A stretch of DNA of 64,000 bases from an uncultured Acidobacteriaceae bacterium (GTDB lineage Bacteria > Acidobacteriota > Terriglobia > Terriglobales > Acidobacteriaceae): the NCBI GenBank assembly GCA_937879855.1, contig CALFMO010000011.1, forward strand, positions 41,551-105,550, given 5' to 3'. Every line of letters starts with the position of its first letter. Position 1 is the stretch's first letter. Below are positions 18,461 to 27,580 of this stretch, piece by piece. The translations under genes and the position numbers were made by a program. A model generated the notes under the pieces. It was not told the origin of the DNA, did not search any database, and worked only from the letters and a program-made list of their open reading frames with translations.

Positions 18461-19762
18461 TCACCGTTCCGTGATAGCTTCCAGAGTTTCAAAAAACGCA
18501 GGATAAGAAATTGCCGCCGACTCCGCCCCACGAATCACCGTTTCGCCCTGCGCCCGCAATCCTGCAACCGCAAACGCCATCGCGATGCGATGATCCCCAA
18601 ACGAGTCGAGCTCAGCTCCATGCAGTCTTTGTCCCCCGGGTATACGAAGACCATCCTCTCGCTCTTCCACCTGCGCACCCATCAGGCGCAGGTTGGCCGC
18701 CACGGCGGCAATGCGATCCGATTCCTTCACCCGCAACTCTCTCGCATCCCGCACTTCCATTCCCTGCTCCGTATACGGCGCGATCGCCGCCAGCACCGGA
18801 ATCTCGTCAATTACCGCCGCCGTATCGGCTTCTGCAATCGTGGTTCCTCTGAGCCCCGCGCCCTCCACCTGCAGCGCTCCTACCATCTCACCGTGCACCT
18901 CTTGGAGTTGCATCACCGACACGTGCAGTCCCATTTGCATCAGTATGTCGAGGAGCCGCGCCCGCGTCGGATTCATCAGCAGGTTAGGAATGGTCAGCGC
19001 CGACCCCGGAAACAAAGCTGCCGCGCACAGAAAAAATGCCGCGCTCGAAAGATCGCCCGGGATGCTGGCTTCAATCCCCCGCAACCGCTGGCATCCGCGA
19101 ATGCGCACCTCGCTTCCCTGCCCCACGCTTTTCCGATCCAGTTGCGCCCCAAACGCACGCAATGCCACTTCCCCGTGATCGCGAGTGCGCACCGCTTCCT
19201 CGATCCGCGTCTCGCCATCGGCAAATAATCCGGCAAACAGCAAACACGATTTCACCTGTGCGCTGGCCACCGGCATTTTGTATTCGATCGCCTGCAGTGC
19301 TCCGCCGGTGATGCGCAACGGCGGCTTCCCTTCCCGCGACGTGATCTTCGCGCCCATTGCCGAAAGCGGCTTGATCACGCGCTCCATCGGACGCCGCGAG
19401 AGCGACTCATCCCCTTCCATTTCGCTGGTAAATTCTTGTCCCGCCACAATCCCGCTGAGCATGCGCATGGTAGAACCTGAGTTCCCACAGTCGAGCGCGT
19501 GCGCAGGTGCGGCCAGCGCCAAGCCGCGTCCCTTCACTTCGATCACGCCATCTTTCCGCTCCCACTCCACGCCCAGCGAACGCATACAGCCCAAAGTGCT
19601 CGCACAATCTGCCCCGGTCGAATAATTCTCCAGCCGCGACACTCCCTCCGCGATTCCTGCCAGCATGGCATAGCGATGCGAAATCGATTTGTCTCCGGGC
19701 AGTCGCACACTACCGCGCACGTTGCGCGCCGGACGCACCACCACCTGCGACTCGCTTTTCAT
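18461..19762 (-). CDS. aroA: 3-phosphoshikimate 1-carboxyvinyltransferase (EPSP synthase)
   Basis: 433 residues, full length for AroA. It condenses phosphoenolpyruvate with shikimate 3-phosphate in the cytoplasm (chorismate pathway). Diagnostic motifs: LPGDKSISHR at 21-30, NSGSTMR at 94-100 and RVKESDR at 344-350. The NSGSTMR wording, with Ser-Thr-Met in place of the usual NSGTxxR, suggests the class II (Gram-positive-like) branch. The gene stands alone among shikimate genes; the neighbours are small conserved proteins. Start is the first ATG, which places the PGDKS loop at the normal distance from the N-terminus. Confidence 0.97.
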   Translation of the reverse strand: MKSESQVVVRPARNVRGSVRLPGDKSISHRYAMLAGIAEGVSRLENYSTGADCASTLGCMRSLGVEWERKDGVIEVKGRGLALAAPAHALDCGNSGSTMRMLSGIVAGQEFTSEMEGDESLSRRPMERVIKPLSAMGAKITSREGKPPLRITGGALQAIEYKMPVASAQVKSCLLFAGLFADGETRIEEAVRTRDHGEVALRAFGAQLDRKSVGQGSEVRIRGCQRLRGIEASIPGDLSSAAFFLCAAALFPGSALTIPNLLMNPTRARLLDILMQMGLHVSVMQLQEVHGEMVGALQVEGAGLRGTTIAEADTAAVIDEIPVLAAIAPYTEQGMEVRDARELRVKESDRIAAVAANLRLMGAQVEEREDGLRIPGGQRLHGAELDSFGDHRIAMAFAVAGLRAQGETVIRGAESAAISYPAFFETLEAITER

Positions 19763-19878
19763 TCTGAGATCAATATAAAGGAAGGGATTTCAGATTGCAG
19801 GTTGATGATTGCAGACATCTCGGTTGGCCGCTGGTTTTCAATCTGCCATCAAAAATCAGCAATCTGAAAACAGATTTT

Positions 19879-20283
19879 CTAGGCCGTCCTCGCCTCAGCC
19901 ATAACCTCTTTCAAAATCTCTGCCGGCACTTCCTTCAACGTTACGCCGAACTCAAACATCGGCGTCTCCGTGCCTCGCCCCCAGCGCGCCATTTCCCAGT
20001 GTGCGCGCACGAACTTCACCGCTGCATGCGGCCTCAGATCCAGCAGCAAGGGCGATTCCCCGCAATAAAACTTCTGGGGAAATGCCGCGATTGACTTCGC
20101 GTCCCAGGTTGCCCCATCCGCCGAACCAAAAATGCTGAGGTCGAGCGACTCCTGCTCGATGATCTTCGTGATAGCCAGCGTCACCAGGAACACGCGATTG
20201 GAGGCACCACTCACATCCACGCTGGGTCCATCGCCCTTGGCGCTGGCCACCGTCTTCGCCGGAACCAATACCATATCCATCAT
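19879..20283 (-). CDS. Conserved hypothetical protein
   Basis: 134 residues with no signal peptide or membrane segment; predominantly beta-type sequence (ASNRVFLVTLAITKII, LDLSIFGSADGATW, PLLLDLRPHAAVKFVRAHWEMARWG), compatible with a small jelly-roll or sandwich. Methionines at 1, 2 and 4 all could start it. Between aroA and this gene, TTTCAGATTGC and GCAATCTGAAA form widely spaced inverted arms. Function not recognised. Confidence 0.6.
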   Translation of the reverse strand: MMDMVLVPAKTVASAKGDGPSVDVSGASNRVFLVTLAITKIIEQESLDLSIFGSADGATWDAKSIAAFPQKFYCGESPLLLDLRPHAAVKFVRAHWEMARWGRGTETPMFEFGVTLKEVPAEILKEVMAEARTA

Positions 20284-20472
20284 GCCGACAGGATTGTAGC
20301 AAATCGCAAAAGCAAATACCGCAGTCGCGACACCGACAAGAAAATGATTCGTTTGAATGACGAACGCTTGACGGAAAGAGAAAATGATTTTTTGGAAGAC
20401 CTGTTGTGCGGACGAAAAACCAAATGACTTTTTCGAGGAACCGATTGTCGGAGGAACGAAAGGTTTGGGAAG

Positions 20473-20492
20473 GGCACGGCTTCAGCCGTGCC
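20473..20492. repeat. Intergenic palindrome (GGCACGGCT...AGCCGTGCC)
   Basis: Perfect 9-bp arms around TC. Same class as the other short GC-rich intergenic palindromes in the window. Confidence 0.6.
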
Positions 20493-20537
20493 GCCAAAAC
20501 CAGCCCCGGACGCGGGCTTTAGCCCCTGAGGAACGCT

Positions 20538-20891
20538 TTACGAATGTCGTGGCTCATCCAGCGCCGGCCGCGACTGCTGCTCTTCCTCTGTGCTGACTGC
20601 CATCCGCTTCGTCTTGCGATACACATTGGCGACGGCAAGCGTCCAGAAAGGAACTAAATCCACCCCCGGCACCAGTTTGGCAAAAAATGACGGCAGAAAT
20701 TCCCAATGCCAGCCCAGCAGGTGAACCATCAACGCACCCACCCCAAAGTCCAGCACGTCATCCGCGGGTGACAGCGCGCCTTCCACAAACATCGGAAACA
20801 CCGCCAACTGCAGCGCATCTGCAATGATTGCCACAATCATGGCCGCCTGAAACCGCGGCCCCGCAGAAATCGTTATTTTGTCATCGGTCAT
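20538..20891 (-). CDS. Small membrane protein, conserved hypothetical
   Basis: 117 residues with two to three hydrophobic segments: ~17-34 (AAMIVAIIADALQLAVFP), ~46-60 and a Trp/Phe/Pro-rich C-terminal segment (GWHWEFLPSFFAKLVPGVDLVPFWTLAVANVY), then a basic/polar cytoplasmic tail. No characterised family recognised. No evident operon partner. Confidence 0.6.
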   Translation of the reverse strand: MTDDKITISAGPRFQAAMIVAIIADALQLAVFPMFVEGALSPADDVLDFGVGALMVHLLGWHWEFLPSFFAKLVPGVDLVPFWTLAVANVYRKTKRMAVSTEEEQQSRPALDEPRHS

Positions 20892-20980
20892 GACAGGCCC
20901 AATTGCATCCTGTCTATTTTAGACGATTTCGCGCGTGTCCCCAGGCAATAAGAATCGCCACATGTTCACCGGGCTCACAT

Positions 20981-21337
20981 TCAGACTTGCCAATCCTCCG
21001 GCGGATTTTCAATCCCCCAGAACTCGCTCGACGGGCTGTCGAACTCAAGCCCCACCAGCCATGACGCCCCTTCAAGGACCGTGACTGCCAGCACCGTTTG
21101 CGCCGTCTTGCTCCGGCCATGCGAGAGCAATTCCACCGTTACCGGCGTCCTGTTCTTCAGTTGCACGGGCAAGATGATGCCGCACCCGTGCGCGTTTACC
21201 ACCACCGTTTCATGCTTTCCGGAAAACCTTTGCTCAGGATCAAGGCTGCGAATCGCAACTGGAATCCGCCGCGACAGCCTTGTACTCCGCCTGGCATTCT
21301 TGAACTTCTCGAGCGCCGTCCCTCCGCTTGAGCTCAC
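20981..21337 (-). CDS. PilZ-like domain protein
   Basis: 118 residues. The N-terminal RRSTRLSRR fits the RxxxR half of a PilZ c-di-GMP site, and VVNAHGCGIIL fits the (D/N)xSxxG half although the Ser is replaced by His. The rest is a short beta-barrel ending in SWLVGLEFDSPSSEFWGI. Stand-alone PilZ domains act as c-di-GMP receptors; the imperfect second motif leaves binding uncertain. No diguanylate cyclase nearby. Confidence 0.7.
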   Translation of the reverse strand: MSSSGGTALEKFKNARRSTRLSRRIPVAIRSLDPEQRFSGKHETVVVNAHGCGIILPVQLKNRTPVTVELLSHGRSKTAQTVLAVTVLEGASWLVGLEFDSPSSEFWGIENPPEDWQV

Positions 21338-21581
21338 GTTGTACCCAGCCTCCGCAGTTCATACCGCACTCCATACTGCCGTCCATATTAAGGACGAAGA
21401 AAGAGGCAGGGCGTTTTCCCTGTTTACAATTTACGAAAACCGAACAAGCAAAGGCCCCGAGGCCATCGGCGCCTTTCTTCGCGTCCTCCGCGATGTTTTT
21501 CAGTGACCTCCGCGGTTCAAAGCTTTGAAAGCTCGCAAGGTTGAGTACCCTCCACGGTCCGTTTCTGTGGATAATCATTGC

Positions 21582-22520
21582 GTGCCCCAGCTAGAGAACT
21601 TTCGCCTCAAGGTCTTCCGCACCGTAGCCCAGCATCTCAACTTTCGCAAAGCAGCCGAATACCTTTTCCTTACCCAACCCGCCATCACGCTTCAAATCAA
21701 GGCTCTCGAAGACGATCTCGGAGTTCGGCTCTTCGATCGTTCCGCCAATCGCGTCTCCCTCACTCGGCAAGGATCTCTCCTTCTCGGCTACGCCAACAAA
21801 ATAGCGACGCTGGCTTCCGAAGCAGAACAGGAACTCGGCGCCGAGCACGGCACGGTTTCCGGACAGCTCTCCCTCGGATCTTCCACCACCATCGCGCAAT
21901 ACGTTCTCCCGCGCCTTCTGGGCGCTTTTCTCGACGAACATCCTCGCGTGCAGTTTTCGCTGCACAGCGGCAACACCGGAGAGATCGTCCAACTCCTTCT
22001 CGACGACAAACTCTCCGTCGGCGTTATCGAAGGCCCGGCCAGAGCGCGCGGCATTCGTGCCGAGCCTTTCATGCAGGATGAGCTGGTCTTGATTACGTCT
22101 CCGGCCTTCGAATCCGATCGCATGTCCCGCGATCAACTCCTCGGATCGAATCTTCTTATGCGCGAACACGGTTCCGGCTCGCGTCGCGTCGTCGAGTTAG
22201 CCTTGGAGAAGGCTGGCCTCAAGCTCAAGTCTTTCAAGAAAGCAATGGACCTCGATTCCACCGAAGCCATCAAGTCCGCCGTCGAAGCCGGGCTTGGCAT
22301 TGGTTTCGTCTCGCGTTGGTCGATTTCGAAAGAGTTGGAACTCGGGGTGCTAAAGACTGCCGAGGTCGCCGGACTCAGGATTGCGCGCCATTTTTCCTTA
22401 GTTTCGCGCACGGGTCCTGAATTGCAAGGTCCGGCGGGAGCTTTCCGGGCCTTCGCCCTGGGCCGCGCCCAACTCCTCGCGAACGCTACCCGAAACCCAC
22501 GTTCTCGCCCCTCCAGCTGA
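21582..22520 (+). CDS. LysR-family transcriptional regulator (CysB/YeiE-like)
   Basis: 312 residues. N-terminal winged HTH (LENFRLKVFRTVAQHLNFRKAAEYLFLTQPAIT) and a C-terminal substrate-binding-like effector domain (~90-290). The GTG at 21582 is chosen because LysR proteins normally begin two to four residues before LENFRLKVF; upstream TTG/GTG codons only add non-domain sequence. It is followed 70 bp later by a YeiH-family membrane protein on the same strand, mirroring the E. coli yeiE-yeiH neighbourhood, so control of sulfite/sulfate handling is a plausible inference. Confidence 0.88.
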   Translation: MPQLENFRLKVFRTVAQHLNFRKAAEYLFLTQPAITLQIKALEDDLGVRLFDRSANRVSLTRQGSLLLGYANKIATLASEAEQELGAEHGTVSGQLSLGSSTTIAQYVLPRLLGAFLDEHPRVQFSLHSGNTGEIVQLLLDDKLSVGVIEGPARARGIRAEPFMQDELVLITSPAFESDRMSRDQLLGSNLLMREHGSGSRRVVELALEKAGLKLKSFKKAMDLDSTEAIKSAVEAGLGIGFVSRWSISKELELGVLKTAEVAGLRIARHFSLVSRTGPELQGPAGAFRAFALGRAQLLANATRNPRSRPSS

Positions 22521-22590
22521 TAAGTTCCGCTAATCGCTAATCAAAACTACTGCTTGGACGCTTCTCCATCCTTCAAGCCACACTCTTCTG

Positions 22591-23511
22591 GTGAGCAAAA
22601 GCGTCTTTTTCCTGGCAGTGATCGTAGCGGCCACCGGCCTGATTTCTCCGCCCATCGCGCTGCTAGGCGGTCTCATTTATGGATTCACCGCAACCCACCC
22701 ATTTCACGCAGAGAGCAAGCGCCTGGCGAAGTTTCTGCTGCAAGCCTCCGTCGTTGCCCTAGGCTTCGGCATGAACCTGCATGAAATTCTTCACGCCGGA
22801 CGCTCCGGTTTCGTCTACACCGCCGGCAGCATCACCGCGGCAATGCTCCTTGGATTGGGATTCGGTTATCTGCTCCAGGTTGGAAAGACGCCCGCGTTCC
22901 TGATCAGCGCGGGCACCGCTATCTGCGGCGGCAGCGCCATCGCCGCCGTCGGCCCCATCGCCGACGCCAGCGAAGAAGAGATGGCGGTATCTTTAGGCAC
23001 TGTTTTCATTCTCAACTCGATCGCGCTTTTTCTGTTTCCAGTCATCGGATACGCCCTGCACATGACGCAGTCGCAGTTCGGCCTCTGGTCCGCACTCGCC
23101 ATTCACGACACCAGTTCCGTGGTCGGCGCAACCGCCAAATACGGAGCAACCGCACTGGCCGTCGGCACCACCATCAAGCTGGCGCGCGCTCTCTGGATCG
23201 TTCCTTTGTCCTTCGTGACCGCCGTCATCCTGAAGTCCAAGGCCCGTATCCAGTGGCCATGGTTCATCTTGCTGTTCTGCCTGGCAGCGCTTCTCAACAC
23301 TTTGCTGCCCGCATTTAATCCAGCTTTCGGCTTTCTAAATCACGTTGGCAAGATCGGCCTCACGGTAACCCTGTTCTTGATTGGTACCGGGCTCAACCAG
23401 CAAACCATCAAGCGGGTTGGCGTTCGTCCCCTTCTCCAGGGACTCGCGCTCTGGATCATCGTTGGCGCCGGCACCTTGGCGCTTATCTTCTTCAACTGGA
23501 TTCGCGTGTAA
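22591..23511 (+). CDS. YeiH-family putative sulfate exporter
   Basis: 306 residues, polytopic inner-membrane protein with about nine or ten hydrophobic helices. Family hallmarks include the ISAGTAICGGSAIAAVGP motif and IHDTSSVVGATAKYG. YeiH-type proteins (UPF0324) are annotated as putative sulfate exporters, for instance in taurine degraders; the transported ion is not established here. Start is a GTG without a clear ribosome-binding site. The LysR gene upstream probably regulates it. Confidence 0.88.
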   Translation: MSKSVFFLAVIVAATGLISPPIALLGGLIYGFTATHPFHAESKRLAKFLLQASVVALGFGMNLHEILHAGRSGFVYTAGSITAAMLLGLGFGYLLQVGKTPAFLISAGTAICGGSAIAAVGPIADASEEEMAVSLGTVFILNSIALFLFPVIGYALHMTQSQFGLWSALAIHDTSSVVGATAKYGATALAVGTTIKLARALWIVPLSFVTAVILKSKARIQWPWFILLFCLAALLNTLLPAFNPAFGFLNHVGKIGLTVTLFLIGTGLNQQTIKRVGVRPLLQGLALWIIVGAGTLALIFFNWIRV

Positions 23512-23701
23512 GAACATTTTCTTTCGCGCCAAGTGAATCACCTCTCGATGGCCCTCAATTGTGGTTAGAATTACAGGTAGAAAACGTGCCTCAGACAAGG
23601 CTGCACAGCAAAGCACCACACTACAATACTCGATACTTCTGAAGTAAGAATCGCGCAATACTGGGGGCCCAGAAAAAAAATCAACCGACGAGAGGAGGCA
23701 G

Positions 23702-25117
23702 ATGATGCCTGACACCGAACGTTACGAAGCTCTTATCATCGGAAGCGGCGAAGCCGGAAAACTTATGGCGTGGACCTTGGCCAAGGCCGGCCATCACACC
23801 GCCGTCATCGAGCGCAAGCTGGTTGGTGGCTCCTGCCCCAACATCGCGTGCCTGCCCAGCAAGAACATCATTCGCAGTGCCAAAGTCGCGTCCTTTGCCC
23901 ATCGCGCACAGGAGTTTGGACTCGAAATAGGATCGCCCACGACCAACATGGCGGGCGTGCAGCGTCGCAAGCAAAAAATGGTTGCCGACTTGATTCAAGT
24001 TCATCTCGACCGCTACAAAGCCTCGGGGGCAGAACTGATCATGGGCACTGCCCGCTTCACCGCTCCCAGAACGGTTGAGGTGTCCCTCAATGCCGGAGGT
24101 TCAAAAACGATTGCAGGCGAGCGAGTGTTCCTCAATGTTGGAACTCGAGCCACGATCCCTGATGTTCCCGGTCTCGCCGCTTCGCAGCCGATGACGCATG
24201 TTGAAGTCCTCGACCTCGACCGTCTGCCCGAACATCTCATCGTAATCGGCGGAGGTTTCGTAGCGCTTGAACTTTCCCAAGCTATGCGGCGTTTCGGCTC
24301 TCGCGTTACCGTGATCGAGAAAAATCACCAACTTCTCAGTAAAGAAGACAGCGACGTAGGCGCCGCGCTTCTCGATTTATTCCGCGACGAAGGAATCGAA
24401 GTATTGCGCGACACCGAAGTCCTCAAAGTCGAAGGTCGCTCCGGCCAGCAGGTTCGGGTGCACGTCCGCGACGCGAAAGGTGAGAGAGTTATAGAAGGCA
24501 GCGACCTGCTGGTGGCGACTGGCCGAACTGCGAACACGCGCGGCCTCGATCTCGACCAGGCCGGAGTTGAACTGGACGCGCGCGGCTATATAAAAGTCAA
24601 CCACCGGCTCGAGACCACAGCTCCCAACGTATGGGCTATGGGCGATTGCGCCGGCAGCCCGCACTTCACCCACGTCGCCTTCGACGATTTTCGTATTGTG
24701 CGCGACAACCTGAACGGCGGCAATCGCACCACCGAAGGCCGTCTCATCCCCTTCTGCATCTTCACCGATCCGGAGCTCGCGCGGGTTGGCTTGAACGAAT
24801 CCGAAGCCAACACTCGCGGCATCGCATACCGCGTAGCCAACATGCCGATGGCTGCGATTTTGCGCACCCGCACCCTATCTGAACCTCGCGGTTTTGTGAA
24901 AATGCTGATTGACGCGCACAGTGATCGCATTCTCGGATTCACGGTATTCGGCGTCGAGGCCAGCGAACTACTGGCGGCCGTGCAGACGGCGATGTTAGGA
25001 GACCTGCCCTACACCGCGCTGCGCGACGCCATCTTCACGCATCCCACGATGGCCGAAGGGTTGACCGTGCTGCTGGCGAGCGTCGTCGCCGCAAAGGAGA
25101 CACTACAGGCAGCCTGA
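23702..25117 (+). CDS. FAD-dependent pyridine nucleotide-disulfide oxidoreductase (MerA/Lpd-like)
   Basis: 471 residues. FAD site at the N-terminus (ALIIGSGEAGKLMAWTLAKAG), redox-active disulfide in GGSCPNIACLPSKN (CX4C), NAD(P)H Rossmann site (LIVIGGGFVALELSQAM), second FAD contact (NVWAMGDCAG) and a C-terminal dimerisation domain with the FTHPTMAEG motif, where the His acts as base. Similar to dihydrolipoyl dehydrogenase and to mercuric reductase cores. It lacks an N-terminal HMA domain and the C-terminal vicinal Cys pair of MerA, so mercury reduction is not supported. Excellent AGGAGG upstream of the ATG at 23702. No 2-oxoacid dehydrogenase subunits nearby. Confidence 0.88.
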   Translation: MMPDTERYEALIIGSGEAGKLMAWTLAKAGHHTAVIERKLVGGSCPNIACLPSKNIIRSAKVASFAHRAQEFGLEIGSPTTNMAGVQRRKQKMVADLIQVHLDRYKASGAELIMGTARFTAPRTVEVSLNAGGSKTIAGERVFLNVGTRATIPDVPGLAASQPMTHVEVLDLDRLPEHLIVIGGGFVALELSQAMRRFGSRVTVIEKNHQLLSKEDSDVGAALLDLFRDEGIEVLRDTEVLKVEGRSGQQVRVHVRDAKGERVIEGSDLLVATGRTANTRGLDLDQAGVELDARGYIKVNHRLETTAPNVWAMGDCAGSPHFTHVAFDDFRIVRDNLNGGNRTTEGRLIPFCIFTDPELARVGLNESEANTRGIAYRVANMPMAAILRTRTLSEPRGFVKMLIDAHSDRILGFTVFGVEASELLAAVQTAMLGDLPYTALRDAIFTHPTMAEGLTVLLASVVAAKETLQAA

Positions 25118-25148
25118 AACTGCGCACCATGCTTTTGCACGGCCCTAG

Positions 25149-25655
25149 CTAAGCCGCATGCATGTTGGTCGTGTGCTCGTGCCGCGGATACCGGCCCATA
25201 ATCTTGCGCACAAATCCGTGAAAGCGATGGAAGCCCGCGGTCTCCGGCAGAAACATAAATGGACATTGCCCCGGAACCACCTCCATCCCGCGCTCCTCGC
25301 AGAACGCAACGGCCCTCTCACTCACCGAGCCCTTGCCGATCCCACGGTACATCCAAATCCGCCGTATACCAGCTTCGGCACAGTCGTTCACCACCGTCTC
25401 CGTGACCTCGGGGGTAGTGATCACCAACGCCGCTTCAACGGGAGGTTGAATATCCTGCACACGCGCGTAGCACTTCCTCCCTTGCACGCCGGCAGTGTTG
25501 GGATTCACCGGGACCATGTCATACCCACGCCGGCAAAGTTCTTCGAACAATCTTCCACTGTCGCTTGCTGGATCCCGCGAAATCCCCACCATTGCAATCC
25601 GCTTCTGAGCCAGAAAATTCTCGATGATTTCCAGAGATGCAGTTCTTGTAGCCAT
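25149..25655 (-). CDS. CoA-binding-domain protein
   Basis: 168 residues, start ATG 25655 with GGAGGA nearby (an earlier ATG would add eight residues). A CoA_binding_2 Rossmann fold spans most of it: IAMVGISRDPASDSGRLFEELCRRGYDMVPVNPNT, then VEAALVITTPE and GIRRIWMYRGIGKGSVSERAVAFC. The C-terminal 40 residues (CPFMFLPETAGFHRFHG) are an appended tail with His/Phe. Such small proteins resemble YccU and bind CoA or CoA-linked groups; physiological role not known. Confidence 0.82.
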   Translation of the reverse strand: MATRTASLEIIENFLAQKRIAMVGISRDPASDSGRLFEELCRRGYDMVPVNPNTAGVQGRKCYARVQDIQPPVEAALVITTPEVTETVVNDCAEAGIRRIWMYRGIGKGSVSERAVAFCEERGMEVVPGQCPFMFLPETAGFHRFHGFVRKIMGRYPRHEHTTNMHAA

Positions 25656-25786
25656 AGTTCCTCCGCTATCCGGCCACAAACTTTAGGTGTTCCTTCTGCA
25701 AAAGTCAGTGATCGCAGACACAACTGCCTTTTTCAGTGTTGCTCACATCGATAGGAGCCGGGCGCGAGTCCACCGCGCGACACGCG

Positions 25787-26590
25787 TTAGATATGCTTCT
25801 TTCTCTGCAAAGCGAACAGAGCCAGGCAATAGCAGAAGGCCGAAAGAGTTAGCGCGTAGATAAGGGAGTAAAGAAGAAACTTCCACTCTCCATGCATCAC
25901 ACGCAAACTGTTGTGAATCTGGGCGGTTTTCTTGCCGAAAGGCTCCAGCATAGGGAAGAGAATGTAGAGCCCGTGGAACAGCTTCTCCAGTGCGCGGAGC
26001 CATGGACTTGAATTGCCTGAGCGAATAGAGGCCTGGGTCCACACCTGAAATTCGTAAAAAAGATCGGCATTAAAGATCAGTGCGGAAACGGCCGCTACGG
26101 CAGGATGTACCAGCGTCGCCAGCAACATCAGGTAAGCAATGAGTCCGATCGATGCGGCAAACGTTTCTCCGGAGACAAAAATCAGACCTTGGCGGACCGG
26201 AACGTGCCAGATGACCGACAGTATCGTCGTGCTGACCAGGACTACAAGATTCAGCAGTAAAGATACGATCACCGCCGACAGGAAAGCAGAAAGCAGCCAC
26301 AAAGCGGGCGGACACGGCTTGGTAAACACCATCTTCAGACTGCGGCTACGAAGGTGCGACGAGATAATGAAGAGACCAAGACCTGCGCAAAGAACCAGTA
26401 GGAACCCGTTGAGTTCGGAAAAAATGTCCTGCAAGGCGTTAAAACTCTGAATGCCGGAGTTGGCGAAAAGCGGCGGCAGCGATCCTAATCCCGTCAACAA
26501 TAAGAACAGGAGCATAAATGCCAGCAACAGCCGGCTTCGCCGATAGTACGCAAGATCCGCGAGAATGTTTGCTCTCAGCAATTCCGCCAT
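25787..26590 (-). CDS. ABC-2-type transporter permease
   Basis: 267 residues with about six hydrophobic helices (first at ~21-40, FMLLFLLLTGLGSL). The overall layout matches ABC-2 permeases such as NosY. It is the third gene of an operon: TlpA-CcmH fusion (28425 to 27562), ATPase (27580 to 26609), permease, 18 bp after the ATPase. Substrate unknown. Confidence 0.82.
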   Translation of the reverse strand: MAELLRANILADLAYYRRSRLLLAFMLLFLLLTGLGSLPPLFANSGIQSFNALQDIFSELNGFLLVLCAGLGLFIISSHLRSRSLKMVFTKPCPPALWLLSAFLSAVIVSLLLNLVVLVSTTILSVIWHVPVRQGLIFVSGETFAASIGLIAYLMLLATLVHPAVAAVSALIFNADLFYEFQVWTQASIRSGNSSPWLRALEKLFHGLYILFPMLEPFGKKTAQIHNSLRVMHGEWKFLLYSLIYALTLSAFCYCLALFALQRKKHI

Positions 26591-26608
26591 ACGTCCTTCC
26601 GATAAGCT

Positions 26609-27580
26609 CTAACTTTGATGCTCCCCAGCAACCGGCGCAGCTTCCATTGCTTCCGAAGCAGAGGCCAATTCCCCGCCCTTCACAATCTTGAAGAACGAGT
26701 CCTCCAGAGAATTTCTCTTGAGTGAGCATTCGTGCAAGTGCAGGCTCGAGTCGCGTGCGAACTCCATGAACTCGTAAAGCTTGTCCTTAGAGATCGATCC
26801 TTTCACGACATTCCCGGCACGTTCGATGGAACTGAGATAGTTCGGCACATGGCCGTTGGCTTCGAAGCTAACCGTGTAGAGTTCCTGATTCAAAGTCAGG
26901 AGGTTGCGCAAATCATCTTGAACGACGACCTTGCCGCTCTCGATAATTGCTACTCGATTGGCCAGCATTTCGATCTCCGACAGGACGTGCGAGTTCATTA
27001 CAATCGTTGCTCCGCGCTGGTGAATTTCGCGCAGTGTCTCGCGAAACTCTCTCACCGCCAGTGGATCCAGTCCCCGTGTCGGCTCGTCCAGGAACAGCAC
27101 CTGAGGTTCGTGGATCAGGCATTGCGCGATGCCAACTTTTTGCTTCATGCCTTTCGAGCATTTGGAGAGAGAAAGGTGCTTGAACTGGGCCAACCCAAGT
27201 CGTTCCAGGGTTTCGTTGATTTTTTTGTCGGACACTCTCTTGCCGTAGAGGGAAGCGTAGTAGCGCGTTGCTTCCTCGACTGTGAGATACAGGTGATAGT
27301 GCGGTTCCTCCGGCAGGTAAGCCACTTTCTCATACAGTCGCGACCCGAGATCCGGAATTTGACCTGAAATCCGCACCCTTCCCGACGTGGGTTTTAACAA
27401 ACCCAGGAAGCAATACATGGCCGTCGATTTACCCGCTCCATTTTGGCCGACAAGAGCGAAAAAATCGCCATGCCGCACCTCGAGGCTTAAGCCGTTCAGG
27501 GCTCTCACCTCCCGGCGGAAGAGACCAGTACGAAAACGAACGTGCAGATCTTCAGCGATTATCACATTGCCCCCGAACAT
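26609..27580 (-). CDS. ABC transporter ATP-binding protein
   Basis: 323 residues. Walker A GQNGAGKST near residue 45, Q-loop YLPEEPHYHLYLTVEE, a degenerate signature KCSKGMKQKVGIAQ in place of LSGGQ, Walker B VLFLDEPTRGLD and H-loop NSHVLSE. The C-terminal ~90 residues are an accessory domain. It pairs with the ABC-2 permease downstream and overlaps the upstream TlpA-CcmH gene by 19 bp, so translation is likely coupled. Closest in layout to NosF/CcmA-type exporters, an inference from motif context. Confidence 0.9.
   Translation of the reverse strand: MFGGNVIIAEDLHVRFRTGLFRREVRALNGLSLEVRHGDFFALVGQNGAGKSTAMYCFLGLLKPTSGRVRISGQIPDLGSRLYEKVAYLPEEPHYHLYLTVEEATRYYASLYGKRVSDKKINETLERLGLAQFKHLSLSKCSKGMKQKVGIAQCLIHEPQVLFLDEPTRGLDPLAVREFRETLREIHQRGATIVMNSHVLSEIEMLANRVAIIESGKVVVQDDLRNLLTLNQELYTVSFEANGHVPNYLSSIERAGNVVKGSISKDKLYEFMEFARDSSLHLHECSLKRNSLEDSFFKIVKGGELASASEAMEAAPVAGEHQS

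Noticed and set aside
23702..25117. Mercuric reductase (MerA) completing a mercury pathway with the MerB-like gene
   Set aside because: No N-terminal HMA domain, no C-terminal vicinal cysteines, and 8 kb away with unrelated genes between.
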